A stretch of DNA of 49,708 bases from Candidatus Gastranaerophilales bacterium (GCA_900770525.1 CAAHDT010000028.1:1-49708); one strand, 5' to 3'. Counted from the stretch's first letter, positions 1 through 8,483 are shown. Notes: generated by a model not told the origin, from the sequence alone. Numbers and translations are program-made.

Positions 1-351
1 CTAAAACATTTAAAAGTATTTAACTACAAGTTTAAAAATATTGATAAAACCTTATTCAAAATTATTTGATAAAAGCCCCAGCTAAAAGTCTTGATTTAAA
101 AGAAGTTTTATAGTAAAAAGAACGAGTGACAATCGAATATTTATGCGGAAGTTGCTCAGTTGATAGAGCAACAGACTTCCAAGCAAAGGCTATTGTTTAA
201 GAGCAAAATAGCAGATAAGTACGAATATACTTTGGTTGAAAATACAGAATCGTTTTTATTTGCCCACCATTGAATTGTTTGAGATTTTCCAAGTCCATAC
301 TCTCAGCAAACTAAAGCTGACTTTGGAATATTCGGTAGCAGTTTTTGCAAT
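1..351. other. Gene-poor left edge of the window
   Basis: This AT-rich stretch has no open frame that looks like a gene. Its only recognisable content is the tRNA-Gly-like half at 145-187. An 8-base inverted match (CGAATATT near 134, AATATTCG near 327) brackets the tRNA remnant and may be chance. Confidence 0.5.
145..187 (+). pseudogene. Broken tRNA-Gly(TCC), 5' half only
   Basis: The run starts with an acceptor arm GCGGAAG, then TT, a D-stem GCTC/GAGC with loop AGTTGATA, and an anticodon loop CTTCCAA whose anticodon reads TCC (Gly). After the GC that follows the loop the similarity stops. The 3' anticodon strand no longer pairs, there is no T-arm (no GGTTCGA-like motif) and no matching CTTCCGC acceptor strand within the next 200 bases. 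It is therefore a 5' tRNA half truncated just 3' of the anticodon loop. This could be a scar of an integration or excision inside a tRNA gene, or a decayed gene copy. Confidence 0.6.
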
Positions 352-380
352 TTTTGCATTAATCCGACATTAATGCAAAA
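352..380 (-). terminator. Hairpin at the 3' end of the gene at 370-912
   Basis: A perfect 12-bp inverted repeat, TTTTGCATTAAT and ATTAATGCAAAA with a 5-base loop, overlaps the stop codon of the minus-strand gene. It is AT-rich and lacks a long T-run, so it is a weak terminator or an mRNA-end stabiliser. Confidence 0.45.
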
Positions 381-912
381 TAATTAACCAAGATATAAAA
401 ATAAGCAACAAAATTCCAAGTAAGAAAAAGGCTACCAGTAGAGGAAATCCCCATTTTGTACAACCAATAGAACCAAAGGTATGTTTATAACCGTTGTTAA
501 TATATGATTTTATTGCCTTATCAAAAACCGAAGAATCTTGTTTACCGTTACGGAAATCATATGAAAAGCTTCCAATGTATTTTGAAAAGTAGATGATTTT
601 AAATATTGTATCTTTTATTTTAAACTCATTATTAAAGAGATTAATGCTCAAAGATTTATTGTTCCGCAAAACTACAAAGTTTAATATAAAACTTTTCAAA
701 AAATACCCTCTAAAATGATTAAAAGTATCACCTACAAAAATAAGTTTCATCTTCATTACATCTGGATAAGAAACACTAAAATTTTCTACTTCATTTCTAT
801 AGTAAAACTCAACTCCTTTAGTAGTAAATTTCACGAATTCCAATATTTTTTTAGGCATAGGGAATTCTATGATATCATGATATTTCGTATTATTAACAAT
901 TAAAGATTTCAT
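370..912 (-). CDS. Hypothetical tail-anchored membrane protein
   Basis: I do not recognise a family in this 180-residue protein. The first roughly 145 residues are soluble, rich in Phe, Lys and Asn, and look like alternating beta strands. Residues about 155-178 form one hydrophobic segment ending four residues from the C terminus, so the protein looks tail-anchored with its bulk in the cytoplasm. No good Shine-Dalgarno sequence precedes the ATG, only an A-rich tract. It stands alone between the tRNA-Gly remnant and tRNA-Gln. A hairpin covers its stop codon. The strongly AT-rich codon use and the isolated position could mean recent acquisition, but this is not proven. Confidence 0.6.
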   Translation of the reverse strand: MKSLIVNNTKYHDIIEFPMPKKILEFVKFTTKGVEFYYRNEVENFSVSYPDVMKMKLIFVGDTFNHFRGYFLKSFILNFVVLRNNKSLSINLFNNEFKIKDTIFKIIYFSKYIGSFSYDFRNGKQDSSVFDKAIKSYINNGYKHTFGSIGCTKWGFPLLVAFFLLGILLLIFISWLIILH

Positions 913-994
913 TCTTTTTTTTAGTTACTTTTTTAATCTCTGTATTATGTGACCAAACATTTTCTACAACGGCGTAAAACCGATATACTTAATT

Positions 995-1032
995 AAAAAG
1001 CATTCTTAAGAATATCTTAAAAATGCTTTTTT
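995..1032 (-). terminator. Rho-independent terminator after tRNA-Gln
   Basis: AAAAAGCATTCTTAAG and CTTAAAAATGCTTTTTT form a long, nearly perfect hairpin just 3' of the minus-strand tRNA-Gln, with T-runs on both strands. It ends the tRNA transcript. Confidence 0.75.
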
Positions 1033-1041
1033 CGTTAAATT

Positions 1042-1113
1042 CTGGGGCGGAAGGATTCGAACCTCCGAATGCCTGGACCAAAACCAGGTGCCTTGCCACT
1101 TGGCGACGCCCCA
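1042..1113 (-). tRNA. tRNA-Gln (anticodon TTG)
   Basis: A complete cloverleaf reads on the minus strand. The acceptor stem TGGGGCG pairs with CGCCCCA over 7 bp with a U1-A72 pair and discriminator G73, as usual for tRNA-Gln. The D-arm is present, the anticodon stem CCTGG/CCAGG encloses loop TTTTGGT (anticodon TTG), and the T-arm contains GGTTCGAATCC. The CCA end is not encoded, so it must be added after transcription. A strong promoter lies upstream (1132-1159) and a terminator downstream, making it a single-gene unit. Confidence 0.97.
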
Positions 1114-1131
1114 TTACTGGGTACATTAATT

Positions 1132-1159
1132 ATTTTAGTACATAAAACTAAAATGTCAA
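1132..1159 (-). promoter_or_regulatory. Sigma-70-type promoter of tRNA-Gln
   Basis: On the minus strand TTGACA (1159-1154) and TAAAAT (1137-1132) are separated by 16 bases. The start would fall near 1125, about 12 bases before the mature tRNA 5' end. The -35 box matches the consensus perfectly. Confidence 0.8.
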
Positions 1160-1170
1160 GATTCTTTCTA

Positions 1171-1217
1171 AAAAAAAAGAGAACCAATTTTTATTAAAAA
1201 CAGGTTCTCCTCTTTTT
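1171..1217 (-). terminator. Terminator of the adhesin gene
   Basis: GAGAACC and GGTTCTC form a stem on the minus strand with an A/T-rich loop, followed by ten T residues. It lies 22 bases after the adhesin stop codon and is a clear intrinsic terminator. Confidence 0.9.
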
Positions 1218-1238
1218 GCCTTAAATTTACGCCATCAA

Positions 1239-4200
1239 TTACTTCATTGTTAATGAACGATGTTGTTCTTCCATTATTAAGCCCATATACAAAAGTTTAT
1301 TAGCTGTTGATTCGTTCAAGTTTACAAACTGTGTTCCGGCTCTTCTATCAGAAGATGATGTTACTTTAACATCTGTTGTAATATCCATATCTCCATATTT
1401 AAAGTGAACAGGAATTACATCTCCAACTTTCAATTTTTGCGTATGCGTTACAGCCATACCTCCTCTTGAAATATCTACAATTGAATTGATATTCGCATTA
1501 GATTCAAGAGTTATTGGTTCAGAAGATGCATTAAATCTCATATACTGACGTTTATCTATCGCAGGAACATATTCCGCAACTTCCTTACGTTCATTCATCC
1601 CTTTCTTCACTGCTTCATCCCTTGTAATACCAGGTTCAGGATTTGGGTTAGGGTTAGGATTATCTTTTCCAGGATCTGGATCCGGTTTTGGATCAGGGTT
1701 TGGATCTTTACCAGAATCATCATCATTGTCATTGTCGTTATCTAAGTCGTTATCGATATCAATATCTGCATCAGAATCTACGTCCGCATCTGCATCCGTG
1801 TCGTTATCCGCATCACTGTCATTATCAACATCCGAATCATTATCCGTATCATTATCAATATCGTTGTCAGTGTCATTATCGGCATCACTATCAATATCAC
1901 TGTCTAAGTCATTATCGATATCGTTATCCAAGTCGTTATCATTATCATCATCATCGTCAGGACTTGGATCTGGGTCTGGGTTTGGATCCGGATTAGGGTC
2001 ACTATCACTATCACTGTCGTTATCATTATCTATGTCAGTATCAGTATCTACATCCGCATCTGCATCAGCATCTGTATCGTTATCAGCGTCACTATCAGAA
2101 TCGTTATCCGTATCATTGTCGGTGTCGGTGTCATTATCCGCATCACTATCAATATCATTATCCAAGTCGTTATCTATATCGTTATCTATATCGTTATCTA
2201 AGTCGCTATCATTATCACTGTCGCCACCTTTATTATCATCTGGAACTACCAAGTTATCGTCATCATCAATAGTTCCTTCATCTTCAGGCTTGTTATTTTT
2301 GTCATAACCGTCATAATTAGGATCATCTCCTTGCGAGCTTCCACCAGTATAATAAATTCTTCTTGTTGGATCCGGACCTTCTTCAATCGCCTTAACATCA
2401 TCCGGTCTTACTGCGGATGTTCTGATTGAAACAGGAACAGTATCATCATTGGCGTTTTTCAATTTTGAAGTTGCAGGATTTTCTTTGAAATAAGATTTTC
2501 CGTCAGCACCCCTATGAGGTTCATCTGTAATAAATTCATATCCACCGGCATAAGCGTGGTCTGCAACCATATTTAAATCTTGTTCGTGAGCAGGTCTTCC
2601 CTTGCCTTGTCCGGCAATAGTACCCTCTTTCACAACAATTGTCGCATGAGGTTTTTTATTTGTATCCCCAACTTTTGCCAAGTCAAGAGCGACTAAGTTA
2701 GCCTGTGTCGGGTTAATAGATTTATTATAAGGACCATAATAGTCACCTGTTTGTTCATATGTAGGAACTTCACCCAAATGGTCAATTACAAGATATTTTC
2801 CTCTTGTCGTAACATTAACCTTATCACTTGCAGTAATCTCTCTGATATGAGTATTGCCTGATAATTCTGCATTAACACTACCATTTCTTGCAACTACTGC
2901 ACACATTTCGGCATCATTTTGACTGCCATCTGCGTTATCCAAACCTTTAATATTAATATCACCGTTCTTAGTTAAAATATCTACCCCATACTTAGCTTTT
3001 GAGTCATATTTGGTAATATCCTTAACTCCAGAAACAGTCCCATCCTGAAGAGTCAAGCCATCTTCAACATAGTCATCATTAAAATCACCTTTTGTTTGAA
3101 TAAACGTAAGTTTTTTATTGGCAGAACCAATACCACCACTTGCAATCATTGAAATTCCCTTACCCTGAACGTTGGCAACGGATGAATCCTTAGCTGCATT
3201 TAATATTGAATAAGGTTTTTCACCTTTTACAGAAGAATCAGCTAACAAAATAGCTCTACCATCTGCAATAATTTTATCAACCTTCATGTCAGAATCAAGT
3301 GCTGTAAGATTAATAACTAAGTCATTAGTTTTATTGTTTTGCTTTGTTACCGCAGTGTAAGCTCCATCAACATTCGCATTTATAGATTTTGTCAAATCTC
3401 TTGCATCCACTCCGATACCAGTACAAACACCGCCATCACATGGTCCGACTTCTTTACCAATAGTACCGTCAACAACATTAATGTTTAAGTCACCACCATT
3501 TTGAGCAAGAATTAAACTCTTTGCAACGCCATAGTTATATAAATTACCATTATTAATATCGATATTAACACCTCGACCGGTTGAAGTCAGGTAATTTTTG
3601 TTGTCTGTTGTATCACCTATTACAACATTTGAGTCTTTGTTCTTAATATCAATACCTTTTGAAGTAACAATACCTTTTACATTAATTCCGTTTGAACCTG
3701 AATTATCAATCAAAGTTCTGTTCGCACCGTTAATACGAGCTGTTGAATTAATATTTACGCCGCCATTTGTATTTAATATTTTAACATTTTGTTTATCATC
3801 ATCAGTTTTTGAAGTTTGTTCAACTTTACCGGAAATACTAATACCGCCATTTTCAGTGTTATTTAAAGTCAAAGTACCATCAGAATCTTTCAAAGTACTA
3901 TTTTCTAAAACATTAATACCGCCGGCATTTCCGCTATTATTAACAGTTAAATTACCTGACTCATTATTTACAACAGAATCATCAAATTTAATACCGCTTG
4001 CTGCCTTAATATTTGTATCACCATTTTGGTTAGTAATATTAGAATTATTAATATTTACCGAACCTTTTGCATCAATATTAGTATTTCCGTTACGGTTTTC
4101 AATTTTCGCACCATTCGTTGTAATATTAGAACTTGTGTTTACAATATTAGTATTACCTTTAAGGTTAAGCATATCACCGTTTATGGTAACAGCACCATTG

Positions 4201-5249
4201 TTATTCAATACATCAATATTACCGTTTGTATTTTGGATTGTACCGTTAAGCACCGTACCTTGAGAACCTTCGTTAGTAATTTCAATATTTCCTGCGCCAA
4301 AGTTCTTCATCAAACTGTCGTTGTAAGCGATTATACCACCATCTTTATTATAAGTATGGATAGTAATAGAACCTTTGTTATTGCTTAAAGAACCTGCATT
4401 TGAAATATTGGTATTAACAAGACTGTCAAACAATGCTTCCGCCGCCGAAATTGACCCTGCCGTAGACATTGTTGAGTCATTAAACTTACGAATAGGATTG
4501 CCTAAATCATCATATCCGTTAATATTGTTATCCTTTGAATCATTTATATAACTTCCGTCAGGAGTGAAAGCTTTATCACTATTTACACCTGTAAGAATTT
4601 TTCCGGTAGAGGCAATATCGACTTTACCTGCATCAATATTTACAAAATCTCTTGCCAAAACTTTACCATTAACGGAAACAGAACCACCGCCAAGACTACC
4701 AATGACGTCTTTGTATTCCTGGGTTCCAGGAGCAGACAAAATAGGAGCATAATACTTTCCGTTACCTGTAAATTTGTTATAATCTTCTTGAGTAGGTGTT
4801 ACAACAGATAAAGAACCAACATTCAAAACACCACTCTTACCGATAACCATGCCGTTAGGTGATACAAATACAGCATTACCATTAACAAAATTACCATCTC
4901 TCATAGAGTTTACGACACCGTTTATATCAATTCTGTTCTGAACAAAGTTAACGAAAGATGAGATATCTCTATCGCCGTATTTAAATATTAAGTTCGCGAT
5001 ATCACCGGCGGACAAATTAAAATCTTTGTACTGTCTAAAGCCGATATTTCCTCCATTATTGTCATATTGAGGAGCCAAGTTAAATATTGTATTACCATTT
5101 GCGCCATTTATTACGCTATCACCGGTTACCGCCCCAGCACCTGAAATATTACTTGCAAGTACTGCAGGAATTATTGATTGCTGGGCAACCATTGAAAGTG
5201 ACAATATAGATACAACAATTCTTCTTTTTCTTGAGGAGCTGTTAGACAT
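1239..5249 (-). CDS. LktA-like filamentous adhesin with Asp-rich stalk and C-terminal PilZ domain
   Basis: This 1336-residue secreted surface protein begins with a basic, hydrophobic signal peptide (residues 1-32, ending AVLA). Residues about 35-200 resemble the TPS/haemagglutination-activity domain of leukotoxin-LktA-type adhesins, with motifs such as NGNAVFVSPNGMVIGKSG. Residues about 230-900 are repeated NINNGG-type strands typical of a beta-helix. Residues about 1008-1176 are two Asp-dipeptide blocks split by a Pro/Asp linker. Residues about 1230-1336 form a PilZ-like domain with RQYMR (RxxxR) and DISRGG (DxSxxG), the two c-di-GMP contact motifs. The start is supported by AGGA upstream. 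No TpsB-like exporter lies nearby. PilZ domains are normally cytoplasmic, so finding one on an exported adhesin is odd. Confidence 0.9.
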   Translation of the reverse strand: MSNSSSRKRRIVVSILSLSMVAQQSIIPAVLASNISGAGAVTGDSVINGANGNTIFNLAPQYDNNGGNIGFRQYKDFNLSAGDIANLIFKYGDRDISSFVNFVQNRIDINGVVNSMRDGNFVNGNAVFVSPNGMVIGKSGVLNVGSLSVVTPTQEDYNKFTGNGKYYAPILSAPGTQEYKDVIGSLGGGSVSVNGKVLARDFVNIDAGKVDIASTGKILTGVNSDKAFTPDGSYINDSKDNNINGYDDLGNPIRKFNDSTMSTAGSISAAEALFDSLVNTNISNAGSLSNNKGSITIHTYNKDGGIIAYNDSLMKNFGAGNIEITNEGSQGTVLNGTIQNTNGNIDVLNNNGAVTINGDMLNLKGNTNIVNTSSNITTNGAKIENRNGNTNIDAKGSVNINNSNITNQNGDTNIKAASGIKFDDSVVNNESGNLTVNNSGNAGGINVLENSTLKDSDGTLTLNNTENGGISISGKVEQTSKTDDDKQNVKILNTNGGVNINSTARINGANRTLIDNSGSNGINVKGIVTSKGIDIKNKDSNVVIGDTTDNKNYLTSTGRGVNIDINNGNLYNYGVAKSLILAQNGGDLNINVVDGTIGKEVGPCDGGVCTGIGVDARDLTKSINANVDGAYTAVTKQNNKTNDLVINLTALDSDMKVDKIIADGRAILLADSSVKGEKPYSILNAAKDSSVANVQGKGISMIASGGIGSANKKLTFIQTKGDFNDDYVEDGLTLQDGTVSGVKDITKYDSKAKYGVDILTKNGDINIKGLDNADGSQNDAEMCAVVARNGSVNAELSGNTHIREITASDKVNVTTRGKYLVIDHLGEVPTYEQTGDYYGPYNKSINPTQANLVALDLAKVGDTNKKPHATIVVKEGTIAGQGKGRPAHEQDLNMVADHAYAGGYEFITDEPHRGADGKSYFKENPATSKLKNANDDTVPVSIRTSAVRPDDVKAIEEGPDPTRRIYYTGGSSQGDDPNYDGYDKNNKPEDEGTIDDDDNLVVPDDNKGGDSDNDSDLDNDIDNDIDNDLDNDIDSDADNDTDTDNDTDNDSDSDADNDTDADADADVDTDTDIDNDNDSDSDSDPNPDPNPDPDPSPDDDDDNDNDLDNDIDNDLDSDIDSDADNDTDNDIDNDTDNDSDVDNDSDADNDTDADADVDSDADIDIDNDLDNDNDNDDDSGKDPNPDPKPDPDPGKDNPNPNPNPEPGITRDEAVKKGMNERKEVAEYVPAIDKRQYMRFNASSEPITLESNANINSIVDISRGGMAVTHTQKLKVGDVIPVHFKYGDMDITTDVKVTSSSDRRAGTQFVNLNESTANKLLYMGLIMEEQHRSLTMK
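1716..2227 (-). repeat. Asp-dipeptide (DND/DSD/DAD) repeat region of the adhesin
   Basis: The DNA consists of near-identical six-base units (TC[G/A]TTATC-like on the plus strand) coding alternating Asp with Asn, Ser, Ile, Leu, Ala, Thr or Val. Two blocks flank a Pro-Asp-Asn spacer around 1950-2000, so the region looks internally duplicated. Such arrays expand and contract by slippage. Similar Asp-Ser stalks (SdrC/ClfA type) hold ligand domains away from the surface and can bind calcium. Confidence 0.85.
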
Positions 5250-5380
5250 TTTTATTCCTTTCGCTATTAGCTATATATATTTCGATTAATCCGGTCTGCA
5301 TTCAATTAATATATATCCAGACATATCCCTAACTCGGATTTTAGCACCAGCAAAGGGCAAATACCACAAAGATACGTTCA

Positions 5381-5410
5381 ATATTAATTTTTTTTTACAT
5401 GACTAATCAA
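5381..5410 (-). promoter_or_regulatory. Candidate promoter of the adhesin and its roughly 120-base leader
   Basis: TTGATT (5410-5405) and TAATAT (5386-5381) are 18 bases apart on the minus strand, inside the 209-base gap before the adhesin. The start would be near 5374, giving a leader of about 120 bases. That leader carries short pairing tracts (CTAA/TTAG, CCCT/AGGG, GTCTG/CAGAC), so it may be structured. I could not match it to a known riboswitch. Confidence 0.4.
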
Positions 5411-5458
5411 GTATATATAACCTGTGAAGGATTTTTTTTGCCATAATATGAAAAAGTA

Positions 5459-6916
5459 TTAAGCTTTTTTAAATTTGCATATCAAGAAATTAAGCAAGCT
5501 GTATACACCATAAAACACAACAAGCAACAATCCCATTTGCAATAATGCAGGAATATTCACAACATTTTCAACCATATATTTGTGCAAATAGTAAAATGGA
5601 ACAAATGACACAAACATACAGAACAAAGGTCTTACAGGATATAACAACTCCAAACTAGGTAATACAATAATTGTACTTAAGAAGAAGTAAATAAAGTTAG
5701 CACATAATGTAGCAATACCAACCCCTTCCAAGCCGAATTTCGGAATCAATGTTATGGTTAAAACGACATTGATAATACCTGACAACAACTTGATAATAAA
5801 TTCTATATAAGTTTTGTTCGCCAAATGATACTGCAAAGTTGTATAATCCGCCAACCCCATAAAGAAAGTTCCGAAAGCAAAATATGGAATTAAACGGAAA
5901 GCTTGGTGGAATTTAGCATTTGCAAGCATGCTTACAAAATCAGATGCATATAAAGCCATCAAAGTAACGACCGGAATAGATATTAGTAAATAATAACCGG
6001 TGAAACGAGATATAATCGGCCTTACATCAATTTTTGCCTCATACATTCTGATAACTCTTGGAATTACAGCAATCGTAATTATTGAAAATATTGTCATCAA
6101 AAGCGGTAAAGTCACACTGTAAGCAACACCAACAAATGCAACTTCCGTAAAACCACTTATACTATTCATGATAAATTTATTACTTTGGTTAATTATCCAT
6201 GCGCTTAAAGAAGTAGCAGCAATCGGAATACCATACATTACAATAGGCAACAACACGCTCCAGTGAAGTTTTGGTTTTCTGAAATATATAAAAATTTTAC
6301 TTTGATACATTAATAACAAATCAGTCAATGAAATAGACACACCCATTGCCAAAAGCATTGCAATTGCGCCCATATGGAATACTTTAATAAAGAATATAGA
6401 TAATCCGATTGTCATAAACTGATTCAAAATTGTTGAAAAAGTATATGATGCAGATTTCAACTGTGCTCTCAAAAGCTGGAATAAAAGTGCCCTAATTGCG
6501 ACAGGAATAATCAAAAATAGTACTGCGTAAAAATATTTCGGGTCTATTTTAAAGAATGAACAGAAATTACCTTGGAATATCAAGCATAAAACAAACATTA
6601 ACAGTAAGTTTAATCCAAGAATAGACACCAAAACTGACAAATATTTAGACAAGTCTTGCGCCAATTGGTGCTGTCTGAAAAATCTCAATCCTGACAAACC
6701 AACCCAGTCTGAAAAAATAATACACAAGAACGAAAGAAACGCAATAGATAGTGAATAAATACCATACTGTTCAGGCGGTAACAAACTTGTATAAACAGGT
6801 ACAATAATCGCATTACCAACAGTACCAATAATTTTAGACGGAGAATACTTAATCATATCTTTAAATATTCCGTTTAATTGTTTTTGTTCTTCTTCCTTGT
6901 TTTCAATAAATTCCAT
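5459..6916 (-). CDS. MOP-superfamily oligosaccharide flippase (Wzx-like)
   Basis: This 485-residue integral membrane protein has about 12-14 hydrophobic helices and the layout of MATE/MOP-family polysaccharide flippases. It starts with a short charged cytoplasmic tail, then helix 1 with PSKIIGTVGNAIIVPVYTSLLPPEQYG, which is typical of Wzx/RfbX-type proteins. It would move a lipid-linked oligosaccharide across the inner membrane for a surface glycan. It lies upstream of the adhesin on the same strand, 209 bases apart with a candidate promoter between, so co-transcription is possible but not required. No glycosyltransferase cluster surrounds it, so its substrate cannot be inferred. Confidence 0.85.
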   Translation of the reverse strand: MEFIENKEEEQKQLNGIFKDMIKYSPSKIIGTVGNAIIVPVYTSLLPPEQYGIYSLSIAFLSFLCIIFSDWVGLSGLRFFRQHQLAQDLSKYLSVLVSILGLNLLLMFVLCLIFQGNFCSFFKIDPKYFYAVLFLIIPVAIRALLFQLLRAQLKSASYTFSTILNQFMTIGLSIFFIKVFHMGAIAMLLAMGVSISLTDLLLMYQSKIFIYFRKPKLHWSVLLPIVMYGIPIAATSLSAWIINQSNKFIMNSISGFTEVAFVGVAYSVTLPLLMTIFSIITIAVIPRVIRMYEAKIDVRPIISRFTGYYLLISIPVVTLMALYASDFVSMLANAKFHQAFRLIPYFAFGTFFMGLADYTTLQYHLANKTYIEFIIKLLSGIINVVLTITLIPKFGLEGVGIATLCANFIYFFLSTIIVLPSLELLYPVRPLFCMFVSFVPFYYLHKYMVENVVNIPALLQMGLLLVVFYGVYSLLNFLICKFKKA

Positions 6917-6983
6917 TCTTATTCCCCTTAACTATGGAGAGAATTATACAACAAAATACTTTCTTTGTCATTATTGTAAACAA

Positions 6984-7023
6984 AAAAGCCCTCACAAGCA
7001 TGATGTTTGCGAAGGCTTTTAAA
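6984..7023 (-). terminator. Terminator between the flippase start and pilT end
   Basis: On the minus strand AAAAGCCTTCGCAAACA pairs with TGCTTGTGAGGGCTTTT over about 16 bp with few mismatches, ending in a T-run. It lies 17 bases after the pilT stop codon and ends the pilT transcript. Confidence 0.85.
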
Positions 7024-7039
7024 TTTTGAGTTATTCAAA

Positions 7040-8110
7040 TTAGCGAACTAACATACGTTTCAATTCATCAGGACGAGATGTTTTAGATAAAGCATCTTCC
7101 AAAGTAATTAACTTCTGTTTGTACAGGTTCGCAAGTGCCATTTCTAATGTCTGCATCCCCAGACCTTGGTTCATCTGAATCGTTGAATAAATTTGAGCAG
7201 CCTTTGACTCTCTAATCAAGTTTGCAATAGCCGGAATAACAAGCATTATTTCTTGTGCCATTACACGCCCTTTCTTAGTACCGTCAGGCTGAACTTTTGG
7301 CAACAAAGTTTGTGCAAATACTGCCACAAGAGAGTTTGCCAACTGAACACGAATCTGTTGCTGTTGACCTTCTGGGAATACATCAATGATACGGTCAACT
7401 GTTTGAGAAGCTGAAGACGTGTGCAAAGTACCGAACACCAAGTGGCCTGTTTCAGCAGCTGTCAACGCTAATGCAATAGTTTCGTGGTCACGCATTTCAC
7501 CTACCAGAATGATATCAGGGTCTTCACGAAGTGCGGACTTAAGAGCGTTTGCAAATGATCTTGTATCCATACCCAATTCACGTTGGTGAATAATACTGGT
7601 TTTAGATGTGTGTACAAATTCTATCGGGTCTTCAATTGTCAAAATGTGCTCTGCACGAGTTGAGTTAATATAGTCAATCATTGCAGCCAATGTTGTAGAT
7701 TTACCTGAACCGGTAGGACCTGTTACCAAAATAAGACCTCTTGGTTTTTCCGCTGTTGTTCTGATAATTTCAGGCAACCCTAATTTTTCAAAAGATGGAA
7801 CAGTTGAGGTAATTGTTCTGAATGCAGCAGCATAATTACCTTTGTCTTTATAAAAGTTAACCCTGAAACGGCTTAAACCTTCAATACCATAAGAAAAGTC
7901 TAATTCCCATTCTTGTTCCAGACGTCTTCTTTGTTCATTAGAAAGCATTGGGAACAACAGGTTTTCAACTTCATCAGGAGTAAGAGGCGGATAATCCATC
8001 CTCCTCAATTTACCATCAACACGCATCGCCGGAGGCAAGTTACTTGAAATGTGCAAGTCACTGCCATTTTCCGCTACAAGCTTTTCTAAAAGTTCTTCTA
8101 TTGCTACCAT
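7040..8110 (-). CDS. pilT: Type IV pilus retraction ATPase PilT
   Basis: A hexameric cytoplasmic ATPase of 356 residues that depolymerises type IV pili for twitching and DNA uptake. It shows the N-terminal PilT domain, Walker A GPTGSGKST at residues 131-139, an Asp box around TIEDPIEF (158-165), Walker B with REDPDIILVGEMRD (195-208), a His box TGHLVFGTLHTSSA (221-234), and an AIANLIRE motif near 295 corresponding to the PilT-specific AIRNLIRE (one Arg replaced by Ala). Length is usual. GAGAGGG precedes the ATG. An 81-residue gene lies 21 bases upstream and is probably co-transcribed. PilB, PilC and pilin genes are not adjacent; a pilin-like gene sits 20 kb away. Confidence 0.97.
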   Translation of the reverse strand: MVAIEELLEKLVAENGSDLHISSNLPPAMRVDGKLRRMDYPPLTPDEVENLLFPMLSNEQRRRLEQEWELDFSYGIEGLSRFRVNFYKDKGNYAAAFRTITSTVPSFEKLGLPEIIRTTAEKPRGLILVTGPTGSGKSTTLAAMIDYINSTRAEHILTIEDPIEFVHTSKTSIIHQRELGMDTRSFANALKSALREDPDIILVGEMRDHETIALALTAAETGHLVFGTLHTSSASQTVDRIIDVFPEGQQQQIRVQLANSLVAVFAQTLLPKVQPDGTKKGRVMAQEIMLVIPAIANLIRESKAAQIYSTIQMNQGLGMQTLEMALANLYKQKLITLEDALSKTSRPDELKRMLVR

Positions 8111-8131
8111 TATGCCCTCTCTATCTATTCT

Positions 8132-8377
8132 CTAACCTTCATTTATAAATTGATTATCTTTCATTGCAAGCTCTATTAAATTATAGGTCATATAAGCACC
8201 TAATGCAACCGCTTTCGGATCAAGATCCGTTTTATTCGCAGCTTCAATAATTGCGGTATTTATTTCAGGATTCTCATCCTTGATATAATGTATCATTTTC
8301 TTTCTCCATGCCGGCATGTCCTCGAAAATCTCGCCAAATGCTGCTGTAGAAATATCTTCTGTTATTATCGGTAACAT
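8132..8377 (-). CDS. Small helical protein upstream of pilT, unknown function
   Basis: An 81-residue protein, mostly helical, with no membrane segment and no motif I recognise. I place the start at MLPIITEDIS because AAGAGG lies 7 bases before that ATG. A longer frame reaching 8440 has an unlikely Ile/Arg-rich extension and no ribosome site. The central part has an amphipathic helix and an AVALGAYMTYNLIELAM segment. It lies 21 bases ahead of pilT on the same strand and 106 bases from the divergent recF. It could be a small partner of PilT, but nothing in the sequence proves this. Confidence 0.7.
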   Translation of the reverse strand: MLPIITEDISTAAFGEIFEDMPAWRKKMIHYIKDENPEINTAIIEAANKTDLDPKAVALGAYMTYNLIELAMKDNQFINEG

Positions 8378-8470
8378 ATATAACCTCTTTACTTCACAGT
8401 ACCGCACAATCATTATACGATATATTACTATTTTCATCAATCAATACAAAAAATAATCATTTGTTTGAAG

Positions 8471-8476
8471 TATAAT
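8471..8476 (+). promoter_or_regulatory. -10 element of recF, predicting a leaderless mRNA
   Basis: A consensus TATAAT ends 7 bases before the recF ATG, so transcription would begin at or next to the start codon. No Shine-Dalgarno sequence is present and no good -35 box is visible. Confidence 0.5.
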
Positions 8477-8483
8477 TTTTGTT

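Noticed and set aside
145..351. Group I intron splitting tRNA-Gly, as in some cyanobacterial tRNAs
   Set aside because: No 3' tRNA half with a T-arm and matching acceptor strand is found downstream within 200 bases.
1688..2307. Long plus-strand frames rich in Ser/Leu or His/Tyr over the adhesin stalk
   Set aside because: They are the antisense of the repeated Asp hexamers, which keeps all frames open. There is no ribosome site, and the opposite frame is a clear adhesin.
3598..4388. Plus-strand frames of 120-221 residues inside the adhesin
   Set aside because: They are shadows of Asn/Ile/Thr-rich coding on the minus strand, without a start signal or a recognisable protein.
5341..5370. c-di-GMP-I riboswitch suggested by AAAGGGCAAA
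   Set aside because: This string is on the plus strand, while the adhesin is transcribed from the minus strand, and the conserved tetraloop parts are absent.
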